Below are positions 44,727 to 52,573 of a DNA stretch of 64,000 nt, one piece after another. The translations under genes were made by a program, and so were the position numbers. The notes beneath the pieces were generated by a model. The model was given only the letters and a program-made list of their open reading frames with translations, had not been told where the DNA came from and did not search any database. This DNA comes from Pseudotabrizicola algicola (GTDB taxonomy: Bacteria > Pseudomonadota > Alphaproteobacteria > Rhodobacterales > Rhodobacteraceae): assembly GCF_010915705.1 (NCBI RefSeq), contig NZ_JAAIKE010000010.1, forward strand, positions 1-64,000. Reading direction: 5' to 3'. The stretch's first letter is position 1. The number at the start of each line of letters is the position of its first letter.

Positions 44727-46270
44727 TGTCGGCAAACTGGTTCGACCACGCCATCGCGACGGTGGCCCCGCGCATGGCCGCCCGCCGCGTGATGGCGCGG
44801 CAGGCGTTCGAGACCCTGACGCGGGGATACGACGGGGCCGCGCGCGGGCGTCGGACGGAAGGCTGGCGCGCGCCGGGATCCTCGGCCGACAGCGAGATCG
44901 GCGTGGCGGGTGCGCTGCTGCGCGACCGGATGCGCGATTTGGTGCGCAACAACCCGCATGCGGCCAAGGCCGTGGCGGTGCTTGTGAACAACATCATCGG
45001 CGCGGGGATCATGCCGCGCGCCGCGAGCGGCGACGACAAGCTCGACCGCAAAGTCGATGCGCTGTTCGAGCGCTGGACGGCTGAATGTGACGCCGACGGC
45101 CAGCTCGACTTCTACGGACTGCAGACGCTGATCTGCCGGGAGATGGTGGAGGCGGGCGAGGTCCTGGTGCGCCGCCGCCTGCGTCGCGCAAGCGACGGTC
45201 TACCGGTGCCGCTGCAATTGCAGGTGCTGGAGGCCGACTTCCTCGACGCCACCAAATCCGGCGTCCTCGGCGCGGGGCGGCTGGTGCAGGGGATCGAGTT
45301 CGACCCGGTCGGCAAGCGCCGGGCCTACTGGCTGCATGCGGAGCACCCGGGCGACGCCTATGGCGCCTTGCAGAACGGTCTGCAGAGCCGCCCGGTCCCG
45401 GCGACCGAGATCGCCCATGTCTACGAGAAGCAGCGCACACAGGCTCGCGGCGTTCCCTGGGGCGCGCCGGTAATCCGCAGCTTGCGCGATCTCGACGATT
45501 ACGAGGTGGCGGAGCTGGTCCGGAAGAAGACCGAGGCCTGCGTCACCGCCATCGTCTTCGGCGACGACGAGGCACAGCAGGGCATCGCGCCCTCCGTGGT
45601 CGATGCCGATGGCAACCGGGTGGAGCAGTTCGAGCCGGGGCTGATCGCCTATGCCCGTGGCGGCAAGGACATCCGGTTCAACCAGCCCTCGGCCACCGGC
45701 GGCTACGGCGAATACAAGCGGGCGAGCCTCCACACGATCTCGGCCGGGTTCCGGGTGCCCTACGAGTTGCTGACCGGGGACCTCAGCCAGGTCAACTATT
45801 CCTCGATCCGCGCGGGCCTCGTCGAGTTCCGCCGCCAGATCGACGCGGTGCAATGGCAGCTGTTCATTCCGATGCTCTGCGCGCCGGTCTGGCGCTGGTT
45901 CACCGAGGCCGCATGGGCGGCGGGCCAGATCCCGTCGCCGACCGTGCCGGTGGAATGGTCGCCGCCGAAGTTTGAGGCGGTCGATCCGCAGAAGGACGCG
46001 ATGGCGAACCTGCTGTCGATCCGCTCCGGCACCATGACGCTGGCCGAGGTGATCGCGAGACAGGGACGCAACCCCGATGCAGTGCTGGCCGAGATCGCGG
46101 CGACCAACGCCAAGCTCGACGCGCTGGGACTGGTGCTCGACACCGACCCGCGGCGCGTCACCAAGACCGGCAGCGCGCAGACGAACGATCCCGCCGCTGA
46201 CGACACCACCGCCGACGACCCGACCGCCGACGCGGAAACCGACCCGGCGCAGGCCGACCAACAGGACTGA
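44726..46270 (+). CDS. Phage portal protein (lambda GpB family)
   Basis: A 514-residue lambda-family portal protein forming the dodecameric DNA gate at one capsid vertex. Conserved features are LVRNNPHAAKAVAVLVNNII at the N-terminal third, LEADFLD, and SFRVPYELLTGDLSQVNYSS-like (SAGFRVPYELLTGDLSQVNY) in the clip/wing region. The last 60 residues are acidic and repetitive (DDTTADDPTADAETD), probably disordered. It lies between gpW and the capsid fusion gene. Confidence 0.93.
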   Translation: MSANWFDHAIATVAPRMAARRVMARQAFETLTRGYDGAARGRRTEGWRAPGSSADSEIGVAGALLRDRMRDLVRNNPHAAKAVAVLVNNIIGAGIMPRAASGDDKLDRKVDALFERWTAECDADGQLDFYGLQTLICREMVEAGEVLVRRRLRRASDGLPVPLQLQVLEADFLDATKSGVLGAGRLVQGIEFDPVGKRRAYWLHAEHPGDAYGALQNGLQSRPVPATEIAHVYEKQRTQARGVPWGAPVIRSLRDLDDYEVAELVRKKTEACVTAIVFGDDEAQQGIAPSVVDADGNRVEQFEPGLIAYARGGKDIRFNQPSATGGYGEYKRASLHTISAGFRVPYELLTGDLSQVNYSSIRAGLVEFRRQIDAVQWQLFIPMLCAPVWRWFTEAAWAAGQIPSPTVPVEWSPPKFEAVDPQKDAMANLLSIRSGTMTLAEVIARQGRNPDAVLAEIAATNAKLDALGLVLDTDPRRVTKTGSAQTNDPAADDTTADDPTADAETDPAQADQQD

Positions 46271-46274
46271 CCCC

Positions 46275-48329
46275 ATGGATACGATGATCGAACTGCCGGC
46301 CATGCGCCGGTCGGCGGAGCTTGCGCCGAACACGGCCGATGCCGACAGCCGCACCGTCGAGGTGGTCTGGTCGGCCGGGGCGCGCGTCCGCCGCGCGACC
46401 TTCTTCGGGGAGCCCTACGACGAGGAACTGAGCCTCGATCCGGCCCATGTCCGGCTCGACCGGCTGAACGCGGGTGCGCCCTTCCTGAAGGTGCACGAGC
46501 TCGACGCGCTCGACGCGGTGATCGGATCGGTCGTGCCGGGCTCGGCGCGGATCGAGAAGGGCCGCGGCATCGCGCTCGTGCGGATCAGCGAGCGCGCCGA
46601 TGTCGAGCCGATCTGGCGCGACATTCAGGCCGGGCACATCCGCGCGGTGTCCATCGGTTACCAGGTCCACCGCTTCGATGTCTCGAAGCCCGATGGCGGG
46701 CGCGAGTTGTGGCGGGCGGTGGACTGGACGCCCTTCGAGGTCTCTGCCGTCCCGGTCGGGGCCGATCCCGCTGCCGGTTTCCGCGCCAAGGGCGAACATA
46801 ACGATTGCGTCCTCCATCGCCGGGACGCCCCCATTCAGCAAGGAGCATCCCCGATGACCGAACAGACCAACCCTGCGGCGGGTGATGCCGCGAACCCCAT
46901 TGCCACCCAGCCGACCGAGCCGAATGATACCGAGGACACCGCCATGACCGAGCCGAAACCGGCTGCGCCCGACGCGAAGGCCGCCGCCAGCGAGACGCGC
47001 AGCCAGCCGAAGACGCAGGCCACTCCCGCGCCCGATACCGAAGCGGTCGCGACCCGCGCCCGCGAGGCCGAGCGCGACCGCGTCTCCACCATCTACGATC
47101 TGGCCGCGCGGCTGAACCTCGAGCGCGGCTTCGCCGAGGATCTGGTCAAGCGCGGCGTCAGCGTCGACGAGTCCCGCCGCCTGATCCTCGACCAGGTCGC
47201 GGCGAAATCCGACGAGACCCGGACCTTCCCGCATGTCTCCGTGCCCCTCGGCGGCCGGGATGAACGCATCACCCGCCGCGACGCCGTGGCGAACGCGCTC
47301 TTGCACCGCTACAGCCCGACGCTGTTCCCGCTGGAAGACGCCGCGCGCCAGTATCGCGGCATGACGCTGCTGGAACTGGCCCGCGAAAGCCTTGGGCTTT
47401 CCGGGGTGAACACGCGCGGCCTGTCGCGCGACGAGGTGGCGACGCGGGCGCTGCACTCGACCTCGGACTTTCCCGAGATCCTCTCGGCCGTCACCAACAA
47501 GACGCTGCGGCAGGCCTACGAGGCCTATCCCCGTACCTTCATGCTGTTCTGCCGCCAGGTGCTGGCCACCGACTTCAAATCCATGCATCGCGTCCAGCTC
47601 GGCGAAGCGCCGCAGCTGCTGGAAGTCGGCGAGAGCGGCGAGTTCAAGCGCGGGACGCTCGGCGAGAGCAAGGAGAGCTACAAGGTCAAGACCTATGGCC
47701 GGGTGGTCGCGATCACGCGCCAGACGCTGATCAACGACGATCTCGACGCCTTCACCCGGATCCCGGCGATGTACGGCAACTCCATTGCGCAACTGGAGTC
47801 GGACGTCGTCTGGGGCATCATCACCGCAAACCCGGCGATGGCGGACGGCAACGCGCTGTTCCACACCACCCACAAGAACCTCGCCGGGACCGGCGCGGCG
47901 CTCGATGTCAGCAGCGTCGGTGCGGCGCGCGCTGCGATGGCCAAGCAGACGGGGCTCGACAAGAAGACGGTGCTGAACGTCCGGCCCGCCTTCCTGATCG
48001 TGCCCGCCTCGCTGGAACTGAAGGCCGAGCAGCTGGTCGCCCAGAACCTCGTGCCCGCCGCGACGTCCAGCGTGGTGCCGCAGTCGATCCGCACCCTCTC
48101 GCCGATCAGCGAGCCCCGGCTCGACGCCGCCAGTGAGACCGCATGGTATCTGGCGGCCAGCCCGAACCAGATCGACACCATCGAGTACGCCTATCTCGAG
48201 GGCCAGCAGGGCGCCTACATCGAGACGCGCAACGGCTTCGACGTCGACGGCGTCGAGATCAAGTGCCGCCTCGACTTCGGCGCCAAGGCCATCGACTGGC
48301 GCGGCCTCTACAAGAACCCGGGCGCGTAA
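46275..48329 (+). CDS. Prohead protease / major capsid protein fusion
   Basis: A 684-residue two-part protein. Residues 1-190 resemble an HK97/S78-type prohead protease (LDRLNAGAPFLKVHELDALD with candidate His, then GHIRAVSIGYQV with candidate Ser). Residues about 194-290 are a disordered, Pro/Ala-rich scaffold-like stretch, and the last about 390 residues are an HK97-fold major capsid protein (FPEILSAVTNKTLRQAYEAY onward). An in-frame ATG at 46854 has AAGGAG 8 nt upstream, so a separate 491-residue scaffold-capsid product is likely. Such fusions are known in lambda-like phages of alphaproteobacteria. Confidence 0.88.
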   Translation: MDTMIELPAMRRSAELAPNTADADSRTVEVVWSAGARVRRATFFGEPYDEELSLDPAHVRLDRLNAGAPFLKVHELDALDAVIGSVVPGSARIEKGRGIALVRISERADVEPIWRDIQAGHIRAVSIGYQVHRFDVSKPDGGRELWRAVDWTPFEVSAVPVGADPAAGFRAKGEHNDCVLHRRDAPIQQGASPMTEQTNPAAGDAANPIATQPTEPNDTEDTAMTEPKPAAPDAKAAASETRSQPKTQATPAPDTEAVATRAREAERDRVSTIYDLAARLNLERGFAEDLVKRGVSVDESRRLILDQVAAKSDETRTFPHVSVPLGGRDERITRRDAVANALLHRYSPTLFPLEDAARQYRGMTLLELARESLGLSGVNTRGLSRDEVATRALHSTSDFPEILSAVTNKTLRQAYEAYPRTFMLFCRQVLATDFKSMHRVQLGEAPQLLEVGESGEFKRGTLGESKESYKVKTYGRVVAITRQTLINDDLDAFTRIPAMYGNSIAQLESDVVWGIITANPAMADGNALFHTTHKNLAGTGAALDVSSVGAARAAMAKQTGLDKKTVLNVRPAFLIVPASLELKAEQLVAQNLVPAATSSVVPQSIRTLSPISEPRLDAASETAWYLAASPNQIDTIEYAYLEGQQGAYIETRNGFDVDGVEIKCRLDFGAKAIDWRGLYKNPGA
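46840..46856 (+). promoter_or_regulatory. Internal ribosome-binding site for a capsid-only product
   Basis: AAGGAG (46840-46845) lies 8 nt before an in-frame ATG (46854-46856) at codon 194 of the fusion gene. It is a near-perfect Shine-Dalgarno sequence exactly between the protease and scaffold-capsid parts, which would allow excess capsid protein to be made independently of the protease. Confidence 0.6.
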
Positions 48330-48405
48330 CCCGCACCCATGCCGAACCCTGACATGCGGGCGGTCCTGACGGGCCGCCCGTCGTCTTTCCACGAGGATCA
48401 CCCCC

Positions 48406-48741
48406 ATGAAAAACTACGTCCAGCCCGGCAACACCATCACCCTGACCGCGCCCTATGCAGTCGCCTCCGGCGATGGCCTGCTCGTCGGCTCCATCTTCGG
48501 CATCGCCGCCGGAGACGCCGCCCTCGGCGAGAGCGTCGAGACCACTCTCGTCGGCGTCTTCGACATCACAAAGGTCGGGTCTCAGGCCTGGACCGTCGGG
48601 GCCAAGGTCTATTGGGACGACACCAACAAGTGCTGCACGACGGTCGCCACCGACAACACCCTCATCGGCGTGGCCGTCGAGGCGGTGGCGAGCGGCGCGG
48701 GCGACATCATCGGTCGGGTGCGCCTGAACGCGGCGTTCTAA
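48406..48741 (+). CDS. Capsid decoration protein (DUF2190)
   Basis: A 111-residue DUF2190 protein, expected to cement the capsid surface. The beta-rich pattern NTITLTAPYAVASGDGLLVG, then GQPAWTVG-like (SQAWTVGAKVYWDD) and NTLIGVAVEAVASGAGD is characteristic. The ATG follows CACGAGGATC. It lies in the usual position directly after the major capsid gene, and its stop overlaps the next start (TAATG). Confidence 0.88.
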   Translation: MKNYVQPGNTITLTAPYAVASGDGLLVGSIFGIAAGDAALGESVETTLVGVFDITKVGSQAWTVGAKVYWDDTNKCCTTVATDNTLIGVAVEAVASGAGDIIGRVRLNAAF

Positions 48742-49052
48742 TGAGCGCCTTCGCCGCCGCCGTCGGCGCGCTCTTCGCCGATCCGAACGTCGGACGGGAC
48801 GCGGTCTACATCGCCGACGGCGGCGCGCCCGTTCTGGTGCGCGTCGTCGCCCGGCGTGCGGATGTCGTCTCCGACTTCGGCGATGCGCGGCTCTGGTCGG
48901 AGACCACGAGGATCGACCTGCGCGTGGCCGAGGTGGCAAACCCGCGTCCCGGCGACCGCATCGAGATCGACGGCGAGGCCTTCCTCATCCAGGGCGAGCC
49001 CGTCCGCGACCGCGAGCGGCTCGTCTGGACCGTCGATCTGAGGCCCGCGTGA
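48741..49052 (+). CDS. Head-tail joining protein
   Basis: A 103-residue protein resembling lambda-like head-tail joining (gpFII-type) proteins: MSAFAAAVGALFADPNVGRD, then AVYIADGGAPVLVRVVARR and a C-terminal barrel ending DRERLVWTVDLRPA. It completes the connector between portal and tail. It overlaps the previous stop by 1 nt and the next GTG start by 4 nt. Confidence 0.75.
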   Translation: MSAFAAAVGALFADPNVGRDAVYIADGGAPVLVRVVARRADVVSDFGDARLWSETTRIDLRVAEVANPRPGDRIEIDGEAFLIQGEPVRDRERLVWTVDLRPA

Positions 49053-49681
49053 AACTGAAGCTCGACATCGATCCCGACATCGTCGCGATGATGGCGGCCG
49101 AGGTCGCGGCGGGCGAACGCGCCGTCACCGCAGCCATGCGCGAGGCCGGTACCGGGCTGAAGACCGCGTGGAGGCTGCAGATCACCGGCGCGGGGCTCGG
49201 GCCCCGGCTGGCCAACTCGATCCGGAGCCAGAATTTCCCGAGGTCGGGCGAGAGCCTCGACGCGGCGGCGCTGGTCTGGTCGAAAGCGCCGGTCATCGTC
49301 GGCGCGCATGACACCGGCCCGCTGATCCGCTCGAAAGACGGGTTCTGGCTGGCGATCCCGCTGCCAGCTGCTGGCAAATCCCTGCGGGGGGGCAGGATCA
49401 CGCCCGGCGAATGGGAGCGGCGACGCGGGCTGCGCCTGCGCTTCGTCTATCGCCGCACGGGGCCAAGCCTGCTGGTGGCGGAGGGGCGGCTAAACACGAA
49501 GGGTCAGGCGGTGGTGTCGCGATCGAAGACCGGGCGCGGCAAGGTCACCGCGCCGATTTTCCTGCTGGTGCCTCAGGTCAAGCTGCCGAAGCGGCTGGAC
49601 CTCGCGCGTGACGCGGACAGGGCGTTGGACAGCGTGCCGGGGCTGATCGTGACGAACTGGGTGGAGGTAAGGGTTCGATGA
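49049..49681 (+). CDS. DUF6441-like tail-connector protein
   Basis: A 210-residue protein resembling DUF6441: MKLKLDIDPDIVAMMAAEVA, then the basic segments FVYRRTGPSLLVAEGRLN and VSRSKTGRGKVTAPIFLLVP. By gene order it should be a tail-completion or neck protein. The start is GTG at 49049. Its stop is immediately followed, tail to tail, by the antitoxin stop on the opposite strand. Confidence 0.72.
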   Translation: MKLKLDIDPDIVAMMAAEVAAGERAVTAAMREAGTGLKTAWRLQITGAGLGPRLANSIRSQNFPRSGESLDAAALVWSKAPVIVGAHDTGPLIRSKDGFWLAIPLPAAGKSLRGGRITPGEWERRRGLRLRFVYRRTGPSLLVAEGRLNTKGQAVVSRSKTGRGKVTAPIFLLVPQVKLPKRLDLARDADRALDSVPGLIVTNWVEVRVR

Positions 49682-50065
49682 TCAGGTGCGCGCCTCGCCC
49701 CCTCGCTCTTCTCGCGCCGCGCGGCGCCGACGACGGGGTTCCTCCGTGTCTCCGAGCCCCTCGAGGGCGACAGGGGCCTTGCCCGGGAATTCGACCATCA
49801 GCTTGAGGTTGCCACCCATCGCCCGCACGTAGCTCGTGAGCGTCGAGAGGAGCAGATCGCTCTGGCGCTCGTATTTCGCCACCGTCGCCTGCTGGATGCC
49901 GAGGGTTTCGGCAAGCTGGACCTGCGTCATCTCCTTGGCTTTCCGCAGTTCCTGCAGCGTGAGGTATTCAGTGTGGAGCCGGTCGGCCTCGGCCTCGATG
50001 CCCGCGCGACGGGCCGGTTCGAGTGCTGCCAGCTTGTCCTTCAGAGTCCGAGCCATGATCGTCAT
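49682..50065 (-). CDS. HigA-like antitoxin (XRE family)
   Basis: A 127-residue antitoxin. Residues about 38-95 form an XRE helix-turn-helix (MTQVQLAETLGIQQATVAKYE); the C-terminus is basic. The start at 50065 overlaps the upstream toxin stop by 4 nt (ATGA); an alternative ATG is three codons later. The toxin-first order matches HigBA-type modules. The protein should neutralise the toxin and repress the shared promoter. It is on the opposite strand to the morphogenesis genes. Confidence 0.87.
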   Translation of the reverse strand: MTIMARTLKDKLAALEPARRAGIEAEADRLHTEYLTLQELRKAKEMTQVQLAETLGIQQATVAKYERQSDLLLSTLTSYVRAMGGNLKLMVEFPGKAPVALEGLGDTEEPRRRRRAAREERGGEART

Positions 50066-50415
50066 CCTTTCCGTCTCTCGAGATGGCGGTCGAACCGTTC
50101 GTCGGCCCGGGCGATCAGCTGCTTGTAGAAGCGCTTCTCGCTGCCACCTGACTTGTCCCCGCCGACAAGCAGGATCGCCTGCCGGTCGGGATCGAATGCG
50201 AAGGCGATGCGCCATACGCCGTCAGCAGCGTTGCAGCGCAATTCCTTCATGTTCGCGTGCTTCGACCCTGTCAGGGTGTCGGCATGCGGTCGACCGAGCG
50301 ATGGCCCCTCGCGTTCCAGCAGGAGCGCGCGTGCGAGGATCGCGTCCTGAACCTCTTGCGGGAGTTCGTCGAACTCCGGCTCGAACTCCTCTGCGAACGA
50401 AACGGTCCACGGCAT
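50062..50415 (-). CDS. RelE/HigB-family toxin
   Basis: A 117-residue toxin of the RelE/HigB (phage-derived Gp49-like) family, probably a ribosome-dependent mRNA endonuclease. The family pattern is FEPEFDELPQEVQDAILARA, then GVWRIAFAFDPDRQAILLVGGDKSG and KRFYKQLIARADERF. It is followed by its antitoxin with a 4-nt overlap. The ATG at 50415 has GAGGA five bases upstream. It lies between two tail-connector genes on the opposite strand. Confidence 0.88.
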   Translation of the reverse strand: MPWTVSFAEEFEPEFDELPQEVQDAILARALLLEREGPSLGRPHADTLTGSKHANMKELRCNAADGVWRIAFAFDPDRQAILLVGGDKSGGSEKRFYKQLIARADERFDRHLERRKG

Positions 50416-50437
50416 CCGGTCCTCATGTCTTGAAGGA

Positions 50438-50466
50438 TATATAGCCTTGAAGCACTAATTTTGCAA
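50438..50466 (-). promoter_or_regulatory. Promoter and operator of the toxin-antitoxin pair
   Basis: On the minus strand TTGCAA (50466 to 50461), a 17-nt spacer and TATATA (50443 to 50438) form a sigma-70 promoter ending 22 nt before the toxin ATG. The -10 box is the centre of an imperfect palindrome AAGG...CCTT (50433-50448, 14 of 16 positions), flanked by CTTGAAG direct repeats at 50429 and 50446. That layout fits autorepression by the antitoxin. Confidence 0.55.
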
Positions 50467-50490
50467 TAACGACTCCCAGAGCGTCCGTAC

Positions 50491-50910
50491 ATGCCCAGCC
50501 CACGCGAAACCATCCTCGCCGCGTTGCACACGCGGCTCTCGGCGCTGCCCGCCGCCGCCCTTCGCGGCGAGGTGCTGCCCGAGCGCGTGCCGGCCAATGG
50601 CCTGCTGATCCTACGCGACGGCGAGCCAGGCGAACCCGAAGTGACGCTGTCGCCACTGCGTTACCACTACCAGCACCGTGCCGAGATCGAGGCGGTCGTT
50701 CAGGGCGCCGCCCGTGACGCCGCCTTCGACACGCTGATCGCCAGCATCGGCGCGGCACTCGCCGCCGACCGCACGCTGGGCGGGCTCTGCGACTGGGTCG
50801 AGGCGGAAGCGCCGCGCCCAGTCGATCTGCCGGTCGAGGGCGCGGCAAGCCTCAAGGCGGCCGTGATCCCGGTGGTGCTGCACTACACCACGGCCGATCC
50901 GCTGGCCTGA
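50491..50910 (+). CDS. Tail terminator protein
   Basis: A 139-residue protein with the ETILAALHTRLSALPAAALR helix at the N-terminus and EVTLSPLRYHYQHRAEIEAVV in the middle. Similar proteins are often mis-annotated as acyl-CoA transferases, but their place between head-tail connectors and tube matches the tail terminator (lambda gpU-like). It caps the growing tail tube. It starts 25 nt after the toxin-antitoxin promoter, which runs the other way. Confidence 0.75.
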   Translation: MPSPRETILAALHTRLSALPAAALRGEVLPERVPANGLLILRDGEPGEPEVTLSPLRYHYQHRAEIEAVVQGAARDAAFDTLIASIGAALAADRTLGGLCDWVEAEAPRPVDLPVEGAASLKAAVIPVVLHYTTADPLA

Positions 50911-50934
50911 CCCCGACAACCCGAGGAGAACACC

Positions 50935-51876
50935 ATGGCACGAGCCCAGGGGGCGCGGGCGCTGATGGCGCTTGCGTTCGAGACGACCTACGGAACGCCG
51001 CCCGCCAGCGGCTTCACGAAGATGCCCTTCGCCAGCACCTCGCTCGGGGCGGAGCAGCCGCTGCTGAACTCGGAGTTGCTGGGCTATGGCCGCGATCCGT
51101 TGGCGCCGATCAAGGACGCGGTCACGGCCGATGGCGATGTCGTTGTCCCGCTCGATGCCGAGGCCTTCGGCTTCTGGCTGAAGGCGGCTTTCGGCGCGCC
51201 GACGACCACCGGCGCGGAGGCCCCGTACAGCCACGAGTTCCAGTCGGGATCCTGGACGCTGCCCAGCATGTCGATCGAGACCGGCATGCCGGAGGTCCCG
51301 CGGTACGCCATGTATTCCGGCTGCGTGCTCGACCAGATCACTTGGCAAATGCAGCGATCGGGCCTTCTGACCGCCACCGCGCGTCTGGTGGCGCAGGGCG
51401 AAACGGTGGGCACGACCACCAGCGCCGGCACGCCTGCCGCGCTGGAGCTGAAGCGCTTCGGGCATTTCAACGGGGCGATCACCCGAAATGGCACCGCCCT
51501 TGGCAACGTGGTCTCGGCCGAGATCACCTACGCCAACAACCTCGACCGGATCGAGACCATCCGCTCGGACGGCCGCATCGACGGCGCGGACCCGTCCATC
51601 GCGGCGCTGACCGGCCGGATCGAGGTGCGCTTCGCCGACCAGACGCTGGTGACGCAAGCGATCAACGGCGAGGCCTGCGAGATGGAATTCGGCTACGTAC
51701 TCCCCTCGGGCGAGAGATTCACCTTCACGGTGCACGCCGTCTACCTGCCGCGTCCCCGGATCGAGATTTCCGGGCCGCAGGGCGTGCAGGCGACCTTCGA
51801 CTGGCAGGCCGCCCGCGACAGCGTCGTCGGCCGGATGTGCACCGCCACCCTCGTGAACGACGTGGAGACCTATTGA
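50935..51876 (+). CDS. Phage tail tube protein
   Basis: A 313-residue tail tube protein of a long-tailed (siphovirus) virion. RGALMALAFETTYGTPP-like N-terminus (GARALMALAFETTYG), EITYANNLDRIETIRSDGRI and the C-terminal VHAVYLPRPRIEISGPQGV are typical. The C-terminal 60 residues may form a surface domain. The ATG follows GAGGAGAAC. The stop overlaps the chaperone start by 1 nt. Confidence 0.88.
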   Translation: MARAQGARALMALAFETTYGTPPASGFTKMPFASTSLGAEQPLLNSELLGYGRDPLAPIKDAVTADGDVVVPLDAEAFGFWLKAAFGAPTTTGAEAPYSHEFQSGSWTLPSMSIETGMPEVPRYAMYSGCVLDQITWQMQRSGLLTATARLVAQGETVGTTTSAGTPAALELKRFGHFNGAITRNGTALGNVVSAEITYANNLDRIETIRSDGRIDGADPSIAALTGRIEVRFADQTLVTQAINGEACEMEFGYVLPSGERFTFTVHAVYLPRPRIEISGPQGVQATFDWQAARDSVVGRMCTATLVNDVETY

Positions 51877-52331
51877 TGCTGACGCTCGATCTGACGAACG
51901 CGCCGCGCTGGCATGACCTCGCGCCCGGCGTCCGGGTGCAACTCCGCCCGCTGACCACGGCGCTGATGGTGGCGACGCGCAGCGACCCGGCCGTGGAAGC
52001 CGTGCCCGACGATGCTTCCGACGAGGAGCGCGCGGTCGCCTTCGCCAAGGCTCTGGCCCGCCGCGCCGTGCTCGCCTGGGACGGCATCGGCGATGTGGAC
52101 GGCAACCCAATCGAGCCAAGCCCGGAGGCCATCGACGCGCTGCTCGACGTCTGGCCGATCTTCGAGGCCTTCCAGCTGACCTACGTCTCGAAGGGCCTGC
52201 TGCTGGAACAGGAAAAAAACGCCTCCGCGCTCTCGCCGAATGGTCCTTCGGCGGGGGCGAGCGGTACTGCGAAGCCTGCGCACCCTACGAGGGCCGCGAG
52301 CAAGCCTGCCCGGACTGCCCGGCGCGGCTGA
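51876..52331 (+). CDS. Tail assembly chaperone (G-like, zero-frame product)
   Basis: A 151-residue chaperone by gene position, between tube and tape-measure genes. The folded part (LRPLTTALMVATRSDPAVEA through FQLTYVSKGLLLE) ends near residue 112; the zero frame then runs through a low-complexity Ser/Ala/Lys tail. The codons GAA AAA AAC at residues 113-115 are a canonical -1 slippery site. Most ribosomes would make this short form and a minority the extended form. Confidence 0.82.
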   Translation: MLTLDLTNAPRWHDLAPGVRVQLRPLTTALMVATRSDPAVEAVPDDASDEERAVAFAKALARRAVLAWDGIGDVDGNPIEPSPEAIDALLDVWPIFEAFQLTYVSKGLLLEQEKNASALSPNGPSAGASGTAKPAHPTRAASKPARTARRG

Positions 52332-52573
52332 ACCGCCCGCAGACCCATGAGGGTTGGCAGGTCTGGGACATCGTCGGCCGCCTCGGTGGCCAGCTGCGGG
52401 TCCTGCCCGGCGCGGTGATCGGCTGGGACATGTCGGCGGCGCTGGCGCTCGGTGTCGCGCTCGGCGTGCCGCCGCTGGCCGTGGCCGAACTGGTGCCCGT
52501 CATCGAGGCGGTGATGGTGCGGAAGCTGAACGAGGAACTGGCGGCGAACGACGGCCCGGGTGTCAGGCCTTGA
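51876..52573 (+). CDS. Frameshifted tail assembly chaperone (GT-like product)
   Basis: Predicted about 232-residue product of a -1 ribosomal frameshift on A AAA AAC (52214-52220), reading on in the -1 frame to TGA at 52571-52573. The extension begins RLRALAEWSFGG and has four cysteines (C-E-A-C ... C-P-D-C, zinc-binding), then a hydrophobic helical C-terminus (GWDMSAALALGVALGVPP). This mirrors the lambda G/GT pair, where the T domain recruits the tail tube to the tape measure. The extension is at coordinates 52221-52573 and has no start of its own. Confidence 0.78.
52214..52262 (+). promoter_or_regulatory. Programmed -1 frameshift signal
   Basis: Slippery heptamer A AAA AAC at 52214-52220, in the correct phase. 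Downstream, CGCCGAA (52234-52240) pairs perfectly with TTCGGCG (52247-52253), and an outer GCTC (52229-52232) can pair with GAGC (52259-52262), so the extended stem begins 8 nt after the heptamer. Confidence 0.75.

Noticed and set aside
46158-48407. A 749-codon leftward open frame across the capsid fusion gene
   Set aside because: Antisense shadow of a high-GC gene; low-complexity Arg/Gly/Asp-rich peptide and no ribosome-binding site.
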